Positions 23,853 through 32,435 of a DNA stretch of 43,566 nt are shown one piece after another. The DNA comes from an uncultured Eubacteriales bacterium (GTDB taxonomy: Bacteria; Bacillota; Clostridia; Peptostreptococcales; Anaerovoracaceae). The stretch's first letter is position 1, and the number at the start of each line of letters is the position of its first letter. The notes below the pieces were generated by a model. The model searched no databases and was not told the origin of the DNA. It saw only the letters and a program-made list of their open reading frames with translations. The stretch is from positions 1 to 43,566 of the forward strand of contig CACYFZ010000025.1 in NCBI GenBank assembly GCA_902773835.1. Reading direction: 5' to 3'. The translations under genes were made by a program, and so were the position numbers.

Positions 23853-23993
23853 ACTGTCCTTTCAAAAAGTCAAAATAATCACAAAATCTAAACAAATAAC
23901 CGCTTGCTATATGTTATACTCTTAATTGCTATGCAGGCGGTTTTTAATCGCCAATTTACAAGATGTATAGATATATGAAAGGAAGACCAAGAT

Positions 23994-25190
23994 ATGATTA
24001 TTCTGGTAGTTAACACGGGAAGTTCGTCTCTTAAGTATCAGCTCATCGACATGAAAGATGAGAGCGTACTGGCCAAGGGTCTCTGCGAGAGAATCGGCAT
24101 TGACGGACATATGGATTACAAGACCGCTGAAGGGACTGTATTTGACAAAGATATCGCGCTGCCTGATCACGGTGTCGCAATGCAGCTGGTAATTGATGCT
24201 CTGACTGATAGTGAGCACGGAGTTATCAAATCGATGGATGAAATCGGAGCTGTAGGACACAGGATCGTACAGGGCGGTTATCTTTTTGATAAGTCCGAAA
24301 TCATCACGGATGAGGTTGAGGCAGGTATCGAAGAACTCTGCACACTCGGACCTCTCCACAACCCACCTGCACTGGTAGGTATCAGAGCTTGCAAGAAGGT
24401 TCTGCCTGACACACCGGGAGCCGTAGTATTCGATACTACATTCCACAGAACAATGGCAGATGAGTGTAAGTACTACGCTATTCCGTGGGAGTATGCAGAC
24501 AAGTATCACGTTCAGAGATACGGTGCTCACGGAACAAGTCACAGATATGTAGCTGAAAGATGTGCTGAACTGATGGGCAAGGACGGTAAAGACCTTAACA
24601 TCATCACCTGCCATCTCGGAAACGGATCTTCAATCTCAGCCGTAAAGGGCGGAAAGTGCTATGACACATCCATGGGTCTTACTCCGCTTGAAGGTCTCGT
24701 AATGGGAACCCGCTGCGGATCCATCGACCCTACGGTAGTAAGCTTCATTTATGAGCAGACAGGTATGCCGGTTAAGGAAATCACTGATATGATGACCAAG
24801 AAGTCCGGACTTCTCGCTGTATCTGAAATATCGGCAGACTGCAGAGACATTTGTGACGCAGCAGATAAGGGCAATAAAAAGGCTCAGATCGCAAGAGACA
24901 TGCTTCTGAGATCCGTAAAGAGATTCATCGGAGCGTCCGCTGCAGAACTCGGCCATGTAGATGCAATCGTATTCACAGCCGGCATCGGCGAGAACGACAT
25001 CGATCTCAGAGAAAAGGTTTGCGACAACCTCGGATTCATGGATGTTTGCATCGATAAAGAGAAGAACGACTGCCGCGGTAAGGAAGTCGAAATCACAGGC
25101 GAGGGCTCCAAGGTAAGAGTGTTCATCATTCCTACAAACGAAGAGCTGATGATCGCCAAAGATACACAGGCTCTCGTAGAGGCTATGTAA
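23994..25190 (+). CDS. ackA: Acetate kinase
   Basis: A 398-residue protein, the full length of the family. It starts MIILVVNTGSSSLKYQLIDM, the phosphate-1 motif, and shows VGHRIVQGG, HGTSHRYV, TCHLGNGSSISAVKGGK and FTAGIGEND, the signatures of the ASKHA fold. It converts acetyl phosphate and ADP to acetate and ATP, the substrate-level phosphorylation step of fermentation. GAAAGGAAGACCAAGAT precedes the ATG. A -10-like TATACT lies at 23915-23920 and a short GGCG/CGCC hairpin (about 23937-23953) is in the leader. The phosphotransacetylase gene is not in the window. Placement right before nifJ joins two steps of the same route from pyruvate to acetate. Confidence 0.96.
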   Translation: MIILVVNTGSSSLKYQLIDMKDESVLAKGLCERIGIDGHMDYKTAEGTVFDKDIALPDHGVAMQLVIDALTDSEHGVIKSMDEIGAVGHRIVQGGYLFDKSEIITDEVEAGIEELCTLGPLHNPPALVGIRACKKVLPDTPGAVVFDTTFHRTMADECKYYAIPWEYADKYHVQRYGAHGTSHRYVAERCAELMGKDGKDLNIITCHLGNGSSISAVKGGKCYDTSMGLTPLEGLVMGTRCGSIDPTVVSFIYEQTGMPVKEITDMMTKKSGLLAVSEISADCRDICDAADKGNKKAQIARDMLLRSVKRFIGASAAELGHVDAIVFTAGIGENDIDLREKVCDNLGFMDVCIDKEKNDCRGKEVEITGEGSKVRVFIIPTNEELMIAKDTQALVEAM

Positions 25191-25295
25191 GCCTGTTAAC
25201 ATCGGGAATAATTATTTCACCATATATTTATTCTAAAAAGTACTTTTTATACGTATTTCTAAACTTCAAAATCTTTTGTAAAGGGAGATGAAAAA

Positions 25296-28200
25296 ATGAA
25301 GAGAAAATTCAAAACTATGGACGGCAACAACGCTGCTGCATATGTCTCATATGCGTACACGGATGTTTCGGGCATTTACCCTATTACACCGTCTTCGCCT
25401 ATGGCAGACTATGTAGACCAGTGGGCTGCAGCCGGACAGAAGAACATCTTCGGATCGACTGTACAGGTAGTTGAGATGGAGTCTGAAGCAGGTGCTGCCG
25501 GTGCGGTACACGGTTCACTCGGAGCAGGAGCTCTGACAACAACTTACACAGCTTCACAGGGACTCCTCCTGATGATTCCTAATATGTACAAGATCGCAGG
25601 AGAACTCCTTCCGGCAGTATTCCATGTATCAGCTCGTACAGTATCCACTCACGCGCTGAACATCTTCGGAGACCACTCCGATGTATATGCTTGTCGTCAG
25701 ACAGGATTCGCAATGCTTGCAGAAGGCAATGTACAGGAAGTAATGGATCTTGCTCCTGTTGCTCACCTTGCAGCTATCGAAGGCAGAGTTCCTTTCCTGA
25801 ACTTCTTCGACGGATTCAGAACATCACATGAGATTCAGAAAGTTGCCGTATGGGACTATGATGATCTCAAAGATATGGCTAACATGGACGCTATCAAGGA
25901 GTTCCGTGACAAGTCACTCAACCCTGAGCACCCTCATCTGAGAGGTTCTCATGAAAACGGAGACATCTTCTTCCAGCACAGAGAAGCATGCAACAAGTAC
26001 TATGACGCTGTCCCTGAGGTAGTTGAAAAGTACATGGCTAAGATCAACGAGAAGATCGGAACCGACTATCAGCTCTTCAACTACTATGGTGCAGAGGATG
26101 CTGACAGAGTAATCATCGCTATGGGTTCCATCTGCGACGTTGCTGAAGAAGTTATCGATTACATGCTCGCACAGGGTGAGAAGGTCGGCCTCATCAAGGT
26201 AAGACTTTACAGACCTTTCAGAGCAGACAAGCTGATTGCAGCTCTTCCTAAGACTTGCAAGAAGGTTGCAGTTCTTGACAGAACAAAAGAGCCTGGTGCT
26301 CTCGGCGACCCTCTCTTCCTCGACGTAGTTACTGCATTTGCTGAGGCAGGCATGAACGACGTTAAGGTTATCGGCGGACGTTACGGACTCGGTTCCAAGG
26401 ATACTCCACCGGCATCCGTATTCGCAGTTTATGATGAGCTCGCTAAGGCTGATCCTAAGAAGAGATTCACTATCGGCATCGTAGATGACGTTACAAATCT
26501 CTCCCTTGAGGAAAAACCTGCACCGCTCACAGCTGCTAAGGGCACAATCGAGTGCAAATTCTGGGGTCTCGGCGGCGACGGTACAGTAGGCGCTAACAAG
26601 AACTCCATTAAGATTATCGGAGACCACACTGATAAGTACGTTCAGGCTTACTTCCAGTATGACTCCAAGAAGACAGGCGGAGTTACAATCTCTCACCTGA
26701 GATTCGGTGACAGCCCAATCAAGTCTTCTTACTACATCAACAAGGCAGACTTCGTAGCTTGCCACAACCCTTCATACATCGAGAAGGGATTCAAGATCGT
26801 TCAGGACGTAAAACCGGGCGGAATCTTCCTGATTAACTGCCAGTGGAGCCCTGAAGAAGTAGGCAAGCACCTTGATGCGGCATCCAAGAAGTACATCGCT
26901 GAGAACAACATCCAGCTGTACATCATCGACGCTATCGATCTCTGCGCTAAGATCGGAATGGGCAAGAGAACAAATACAACTCTCCAGTCCGCATTCTTCT
27001 CACTCGCAGAAGTACTGCCAAAGGCTGATGCCATCAAGTACATGAAGGACGCTGCTACCAAGTCCTACTCCAAGAAGGGTCAGGACATCGTAGACATGAA
27101 CCACAAGGCAATCGACGCAGGTGCTGACGCTCTCGTTAAGATCGACGTTCCTGCTGATTGGAAGAACCCAGAGGCTGACGCTAAGAAGGCTAAGCTCGAA
27201 GGACCTGAGGCTCTTGTTACTCAGGTTGAGAACATCCTTCTTCCTGTCGACAACATGGACGGCGACAGCCTGCCTGTATCCGCATTCCTGCCACATGTTG
27301 ACGGTGAGTGGGAACTCGGAGCTTCCGCTTACGAGAAGCGCGGCGTAGCAGTAAACGTACCTGAGTGGGATCAGACAAAATGTATCCAGTGTAACCAGTG
27401 TGCATACGTATGCCCACACGCTACAATCAGACCTTATATGCTCAATGACGAAGAGGCTAAGAACGCACCTGAAGGATTCAAGATGGTTGACGTTAAGGCC
27501 GGCAAGGGCAAAGGCGAGTATAAGTTCGGTCTCGCAGTATCCCCGCTCGATTGTATGGGATGCGGAGTCTGCGTAACTATCTGCCCTGTACAGGCTCTCG
27601 AAATGAAGCCACAGGAAAGCCAGCACGCAGAACAGGAAAACTTCAACTATGCTGTTAAGAACATCTCCGTTAAGGAAGAAGTTACTGACAACACACTGAA
27701 GGGCTCACAGTTCAAGACTCCTCTGCTCGAGTTCTCGGGCTCCTGCGCAGGATGTGCTGAGACTTCATACGCAAGACTGATCACTCAGCTTTGCGGAGAT
27801 CACACATACATCTCCAACGCTACAGGATGCTCATCCATCTGGGGTGGCCCTGGAGCTACAGCACCTTATACAGTAAATGCCAACGGACAGGGTCCTGCTT
27901 GGAACAACTCCCTCTTCGAGGACAACGCTGAGCACGGCATGGGAATGAGAGTCGCTGTTAAGACAAGAAGAGCACAGCTCAAGGCTGAGGTAGAGGCTCT
28001 GCTCGAGGCAGGCGCTCCTAAGGCTGTTGAAGATGCTGCTAAGGCTTGGTTCGATGCATTCAACGATCCTGAAGCTTCCAGAACTACAGGTGATGCACTC
28101 GCTGCAGAACTTGAAAAGGCAGGCATCGGTAAGGAAATCGTTGAGCGCAAAGACATGCTCGGTGAGAAGACAGTATGGATCTTCGGCGGAGACGGCTGGG

Positions 28201-28832
28201 CTTATGATATCGGTTACGGCGGACTCGACCACGTACTTGCAAGCGGCGAGAACGTAAACGTAATGGTATTCGATACCGAGGTTTACTCCAACACAGGCGG
28301 ACAGGCTTCCAAGGCTTCCAATATCGGTCAGGTAGCTCAGTTCGCAGCAGCCGGTAAGTCGATCGAGAAGAAATCACTCTCTCAGATCGCTATGGCTTAC
28401 GGATATGTATACGTAGCACAGGTTGCTATGGGAGCTAACCCTAACCAGACAATCAAGGCTCTCAATGAGGCTATCGCATATGACGGACCATCCCTCATCA
28501 TCGGATACTCCCCATGCGAGATGCACTCCATCAAGGGCGGCATGATGAACTGCCAGCTCGAGATGAAGAAGGCTGTAGAGTGCGGTTACTGGAACCTCTT
28601 CAGATACAACCCTGCACTCAAGGCAGAGGGCAAGAACCCGTTCACTCTCGACAGCAAGGTACCTGCAGGCGGATATCAGGACTTCCTGATGAACGAAGCA
28701 CGTTACAACAGACTGACAAGAGAGCATCCTGAAAGAGCAGAGAAGCTCTTCAAGGAGAACGAAGAAGCTGCAATGGCACGTTACAACAAGCTCGTAAGAT
28801 TCGTAGACTTCTACGCACCGGATGAGGCATAG
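25296..28832 (+). CDS. nifJ: Pyruvate:ferredoxin (flavodoxin) oxidoreductase
   Basis: A 1178-residue single-chain enzyme of the normal length. It oxidises pyruvate with CoA to acetyl-CoA and carbon dioxide and reduces ferredoxin. Domain I opens with MDGNNAAAYVSYAYTDVSGI and YPITPSSPMADYVDQWA. Two 4Fe-4S motifs are visible, CIQCNQCAYVCPH at residue 696 and CMGCGVCVTICPV at residue 753. The third-cluster and thiamine part has GSCAGCAETSYARL and the diphosphate motif GGDGWAYDIGYGGLDHV with YSNTGGQASKAS. AAAGGGAGATGAAAAA is the ribosome site. Codon use is strongly biased (CTC, GTA, ACA, AAG), as in highly expressed genes. A 105-base gap separates it from ackA, so the two may be transcribed separately. 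A 122-base insertion-like segment lies directly behind the stop. Confidence 0.97.
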   Translation: MKRKFKTMDGNNAAAYVSYAYTDVSGIYPITPSSPMADYVDQWAAAGQKNIFGSTVQVVEMESEAGAAGAVHGSLGAGALTTTYTASQGLLLMIPNMYKIAGELLPAVFHVSARTVSTHALNIFGDHSDVYACRQTGFAMLAEGNVQEVMDLAPVAHLAAIEGRVPFLNFFDGFRTSHEIQKVAVWDYDDLKDMANMDAIKEFRDKSLNPEHPHLRGSHENGDIFFQHREACNKYYDAVPEVVEKYMAKINEKIGTDYQLFNYYGAEDADRVIIAMGSICDVAEEVIDYMLAQGEKVGLIKVRLYRPFRADKLIAALPKTCKKVAVLDRTKEPGALGDPLFLDVVTAFAEAGMNDVKVIGGRYGLGSKDTPPASVFAVYDELAKADPKKRFTIGIVDDVTNLSLEEKPAPLTAAKGTIECKFWGLGGDGTVGANKNSIKIIGDHTDKYVQAYFQYDSKKTGGVTISHLRFGDSPIKSSYYINKADFVACHNPSYIEKGFKIVQDVKPGGIFLINCQWSPEEVGKHLDAASKKYIAENNIQLYIIDAIDLCAKIGMGKRTNTTLQSAFFSLAEVLPKADAIKYMKDAATKSYSKKGQDIVDMNHKAIDAGADALVKIDVPADWKNPEADAKKAKLEGPEALVTQVENILLPVDNMDGDSLPVSAFLPHVDGEWELGASAYEKRGVAVNVPEWDQTKCIQCNQCAYVCPHATIRPYMLNDEEAKNAPEGFKMVDVKAGKGKGEYKFGLAVSPLDCMGCGVCVTICPVQALEMKPQESQHAEQENFNYAVKNISVKEEVTDNTLKGSQFKTPLLEFSGSCAGCAETSYARLITQLCGDHTYISNATGCSSIWGGPGATAPYTVNANGQGPAWNNSLFEDNAEHGMGMRVAVKTRRAQLKAEVEALLEAGAPKAVEDAAKAWFDAFNDPEASRTTGDALAAELEKAGIGKEIVERKDMLGEKTVWIFGGDGWAYDIGYGGLDHVLASGENVNVMVFDTEVYSNTGGQASKASNIGQVAQFAAAGKSIEKKSLSQIAMAYGYVYVAQVAMGANPNQTIKALNEAIAYDGPSLIIGYSPCEMHSIKGGMMNCQLEMKKAVECGYWNLFRYNPALKAEGKNPFTLDSKVPAGGYQDFLMNEARYNRLTREHPERAEKLFKENEEAAMARYNKLVRFVDFYAPDEA

Positions 28833-28954
28833 TCACGGCGATTGGCAAGCCGAAAGGCGAAGACAGAGCCGATGATATGCCTATACGCAGTGCGCCTGCG
28901 ACTGACGAGCGCTAGCGAAGACAGAGCAGCCGCGCACGAGCCGTTGAGGCATAG
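28833..28954. repeat. 122-bp GC-rich insertion-like segment behind nifJ
   Basis: The end of nifJ, TGAGGCATAG (28823-28832), is repeated as TGAGGCATAG at 28945-28954. The 122 bases counted from one stop to the other contain a second internal repeat, GCGAAGACAGAGC at 28857-28869 and 28915-28927. The segment is richer in G and C than the flanks and holds no start with ribosome site. It looks like a small insertion with target duplication, or a tandem duplication that has diverged. Confidence 0.55.
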
Positions 28955-28974
28955 TTTAACGCATAAAAGCTATT

Positions 28975-29003
28975 AAAAGAGGGGCTGAAAAGGCCCCTCT
29001 TTT
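28975..29003 (+). terminator. Intrinsic terminator of nifJ
   Basis: AAAAGAGGGGC (28975-28985) pairs with GCCCCTCTTTT (28993-29003) around a 7-base loop, with the U-tract forming the end of the stem. Confidence 0.9.
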
Positions 29004-29006
29004 ATA

Positions 29007-29035
29007 TTGAATTTATAATGGATAGCGGGTATAAT
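29007..29035 (+). promoter_or_regulatory. Promoter of the class II aldolase gene
   Basis: TTGAAT (29007-29012) and TATAAT (29030-29035) are separated by 17 bases, close to consensus. It begins four bases after the nifJ terminator. Confidence 0.8.
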
Positions 29036-29075
29036 CGCTATGTATGGATATAACTGGACACAGGAGGTACAACAT

Positions 29076-30044
29076 ATGGCATTAGTTACAACAAAAGAAA
29101 TGTTTGCAAAGGCTTATGACGGCGGTTATGCGATCGGTGCATTCAATGTAAACAACATGGAGATCGTTCAGGGCATTACAGAAGCTGCAGGAGAACTCAA
29201 GAGCCCTGTAATTCTGCAGGTTTCCAAAGGCGCCAGAGCCTATGCTAATCATACTTATCTGACAAAGCTGGTAGAGGCTGCTGTTATCGAGAACCCGGAG
29301 ATTCCTATTGCTCTTCATCTCGACCACGGTGATTCCTTCGAGCTCTGCAAGAGCTGCATCGACGGCGGATTTACATCCGTAATGATCGACGCTTCTTCAA
29401 AGCCTTTCGAAGAAAACATCGCTATTACTAAACAGGTTGTTGAATATGCACACGATCATGGCGTAGTAGTAGAGGCTGAGCTCGGAACACTCGCAGGCGT
29501 AGAAGATGAAGTGGTTGTAGAAGCAGGTCAGGAAAGCTATACAAAGCCTGAAGAGGTAGAGGAATTCGTATCCAGAACAGGCTGCGATTCACTCGCTATA
29601 GCAATCGGAACATCTCACGGCGCTTACAAGTTCACACCGGAGCAGTGCACAAGAAACGAGGATGGTATTCTCGTACCTCCTCCACTGAGATTCGATGTAC
29701 TTGAAGAAGTAGTAAAGAGACTGCCGGGATTCCCTATCGTACTTCACGGATCATCTTCGGTTCCTCAGGAATTCGTGGCTATGGTTAATCAGTACGGCGG
29801 AAACATGCCGGACGCTATCGGTATTCCGGAAGAGCAGCTGAGAAAAGCAGCAGAGTCTGCAGTCTGCAAGATTAACATCGACTCAGATATCAGACTGGCT
29901 ATGACAGCTAATATCAGAAAGCATTTCGCAGAGCATCCTGATCACTTCGACCCGAGACAGTATCTGAAACCTGCACGTCAGGCAGTAAAGGATATGGTCG
30001 CTCGTAAGATCGTAAACGTTCTCGGAAGTGACGGAAAAATCTAA
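29076..30044 (+). CDS. fba: Class II fructose-bisphosphate aldolase
   Basis: A 322-residue zinc aldolase that splits fructose 1,6-bisphosphate into two triose phosphates in glycolysis. Zinc and substrate motifs are visible: HLDHGDSFELCK holds the catalytic aspartate and a zinc histidine, then EAELGTLAGVEDEV, AIAIGTSHGAYKF and VLHGSSSVP, and INIDSDIRLAMT near the end. The length and GTSHGAYK fit class IIA/IIB proteins of Firmicutes. ATG 29076 follows AGGAGG with ideal spacing; the frame opens 12 codons earlier without a site. No terminator is seen in the 45 bases before the ABC gene that follows, so read-through is likely. Confidence 0.94.
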   Translation: MALVTTKEMFAKAYDGGYAIGAFNVNNMEIVQGITEAAGELKSPVILQVSKGARAYANHTYLTKLVEAAVIENPEIPIALHLDHGDSFELCKSCIDGGFTSVMIDASSKPFEENIAITKQVVEYAHDHGVVVEAELGTLAGVEDEVVVEAGQESYTKPEEVEEFVSRTGCDSLAIAIGTSHGAYKFTPEQCTRNEDGILVPPPLRFDVLEEVVKRLPGFPIVLHGSSSVPQEFVAMVNQYGGNMPDAIGIPEEQLRKAAESAVCKINIDSDIRLAMTANIRKHFAEHPDHFDPRQYLKPARQAVKDMVARKIVNVLGSDGKI

Positions 30045-30089
30045 AAAACAGACCCTTTTAAAGCCAAGGATCTTAAAGAGGAGTATTAA

Positions 30090-32432
30090 TTGGCACATAC
30101 TATTGAGCTGAAAAAAGTATCGAAATACTATGCCGGCGAAGATACCGTCAGCATGGGATTTTCAAGAATCGATCTCGACCTTGATATAGGCGAGTTCGTA
30201 GCGATAACGGGTGAGAGTGGATCGGGAAAATCCACTCTCCTTAACGTTATCAGCGGACTTGATACCTATGAAGAGGGAGAGATGTTTGTGTGCGGCGAAG
30301 ACACCACCGCATACGGAACGGAAGATTACGAAAACTATCGTAAGACCTACATCGGTAATATTTTCCAGGATTTCAATCTTATCAACAGTTACACCGTCTA
30401 TCAGAATATAGAGCTTGTAATGCTGCTTTCGGGACGTAAAAAACGCGAATGCAAGCAAAGGATTCTGGAACTTTTGGAATTGGTAGGACTTTCCGAATAC
30501 AGAAGGACTAAAGTTTCGAGGTTGTCCGGAGGACAGAAGCAGAGAGTTGCCATAGCCAGAGCTTTGGCTAAAGATGCACCTATCATCGTAGCCGACGAGC
30601 CTACCGGAAATCTCGACAGTGCGTCAGCGGAAATCGTAATGGAAACGCTGAGCAGGGTAGCAGACGACAAGCTGGTTGTTATAGTTACGCATAACTATGA
30701 GCAGGCAGAACCCTATGTTACTCGCAAGCTCACAATGCATGACGGAAGAATCATTGAAGATAAAGTCATCCGAAATATAAATACGGATGTGGAAGGCCTC
30801 GCATATGACGAGCTCGATGAAACCGTTGTAGCGAGAGATGACTCTGCCCGCAAGGGAAACCGCGCTGTCAGAAGTGAAACTTATACTCCGAAAAAGATGA
30901 GGAAGATGTCCGAACTCAGACTCGGACTCAGAAATACATTCAATCTTCCCGCCAAATTTATTCTGCTTTTCATAGTATATTTCTTCGTATCCACGGCCGT
31001 ACTGAGTCAGTATGCGACGACCATCAACAGCATGCATCAGACGGATATACTCGGGTACAACCAATACTTTGTAAACGCCAGCTCTGATCGAATAGTTATT
31101 AAGAAGTCCGATGAGAGCAGATTTAGCGATGAAGATTTTTCCAAGATCGAAAGCATGCCTAATATTAAGAACATAGTCAAAAACGATTTGGCCATTGATT
31201 CGGGAGTAAGCTTTCTCTTGGATGATTATTATGTTGAGGGACCGGTTATGCCGACTTCCCTTCTTAACGAAGCTGAAATAACATACGGCAGAGCTCCGGA
31301 AAATGACTATGAGATTGTTATAAAAGCTGATTCCACATCAGATATATTCTACTCAATGTCAGAAGACGGAGGTGCCCTGCTGGACAAGAAAGTTGTACTG
31401 CAGGACATGTCACAACTGCAGAAGTTTGATTTTGACCAGGATATAAAAGTGGTCGGAATTATTCAGGATGACAGTGAAGAAGAAAACCAGAATTCCATGA
31501 TGTACGGTTATTCGACCATATATGCCAGTGATGAGGTCTGCAATGATCTGCTGGTATCGATGATGGCCAACACATCAAAGAGTGAGATGAACTTCAACGG
31601 AACTAAGGTAAACGGCGAAGGTGAAAGATGTATTTATTCATCTCCGAACGTCCCTGAGGGTAAGGTGTTCATATTTGAAGATCAGACATACTATTACAAG
31701 GACGGAAAGGCTAAGGACAAAGAATTCAGCCTTAAGGTGAGTAACAGATTCTTCGACTCCGAAGAGACCTATACCATCGCAGATATTATTACGGATAAGA
31801 ATATAAAGCAGCTCTTGGGTATTGAAAGAGAAGAATACGATATGTTCTACAACTGCGTATTTATAAATGATAAAGATTTTAAGAAACTCTTCGACAAGGG
31901 CTATTACCAGATAAGCGCCTATATGGAGAATGAAACGGATTCCGATGAAACTCTTCAAGCGTTGCAGGACGCAGGCTACCATACTCTCGCTATTAAGGAC
32001 GCCCTGACGGATGAGACACAGGGGTACAGCGTTGTAATTCAGCTTATGGCATACGGAAGACTGATTATAGAGTTTATCATTCTCTTCTTTATAGCCTATG
32101 CCGTAATCAGACTCATAATGAGGTCGAGGAATCAGTACTACTCGACTCTCAGAATTCTGGGCGCAACTAAAAAGAATACGGATAACATCCTTCGTGTAGA
32201 ACTCATACTTATGATGATCATCGCATATGCGGTGGACATGATATTCGTTGTTCTTGTCAAGAAGGGCATACTTAAAATACCTGCAGTATCGAAACTGCTT
32301 TACTTCTTAACACCTATAGAGTATGTCATGCTGGCAGTATTGCTGCTGCTGATGTCTCTGTTAATTGCCAACAGGTACTCCAGAAGCATCTTTACCAGGA
32401 GTGCTATGAAGGCGTTCAGAGAGGGGGCGTAG
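30090..32432 (+). CDS. ABC transporter, fused ATPase and FtsX-type permease (first of pair)
   Basis: A 780-residue MacB-like protein. The ATPase (1 to about 225) has Walker A GESGSGKST, Q-loop NIFQDFNLINSYTV, signature LSGGQKQR and Walker B IIVADEPTGNLDSA. One membrane helix (about 290-307) is followed by a large outer domain to about residue 650, then three helices and the cytoplasmic SRNQYYSTLRILGATKKNT coupling segment. This is standard type VII (mechanotransmission) topology. Relatives move lipoproteins, peptides or antibiotics from the outer membrane leaflet rather than through it. The TTG start has AAAGAGGAG before it. It is three bases from the second, similar gene and they probably form a heterodimer. 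No two-component genes or accessory protein lie beside them, so substrate is unknown. Confidence 0.88.
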   Translation: MAHTIELKKVSKYYAGEDTVSMGFSRIDLDLDIGEFVAITGESGSGKSTLLNVISGLDTYEEGEMFVCGEDTTAYGTEDYENYRKTYIGNIFQDFNLINSYTVYQNIELVMLLSGRKKRECKQRILELLELVGLSEYRRTKVSRLSGGQKQRVAIARALAKDAPIIVADEPTGNLDSASAEIVMETLSRVADDKLVVIVTHNYEQAEPYVTRKLTMHDGRIIEDKVIRNINTDVEGLAYDELDETVVARDDSARKGNRAVRSETYTPKKMRKMSELRLGLRNTFNLPAKFILLFIVYFFVSTAVLSQYATTINSMHQTDILGYNQYFVNASSDRIVIKKSDESRFSDEDFSKIESMPNIKNIVKNDLAIDSGVSFLLDDYYVEGPVMPTSLLNEAEITYGRAPENDYEIVIKADSTSDIFYSMSEDGGALLDKKVVLQDMSQLQKFDFDQDIKVVGIIQDDSEEENQNSMMYGYSTIYASDEVCNDLLVSMMANTSKSEMNFNGTKVNGEGERCIYSSPNVPEGKVFIFEDQTYYYKDGKAKDKEFSLKVSNRFFDSEETYTIADIITDKNIKQLLGIEREEYDMFYNCVFINDKDFKKLFDKGYYQISAYMENETDSDETLQALQDAGYHTLAIKDALTDETQGYSVVIQLMAYGRLIIEFIILFFIAYAVIRLIMRSRNQYYSTLRILGATKKNTDNILRVELILMMIIAYAVDMIFVVLVKKGILKIPAVSKLLYFLTPIEYVMLAVLLLLMSLLIANRYSRSIFTRSAMKAFREGA

Positions 32433-32435
32433 CAC

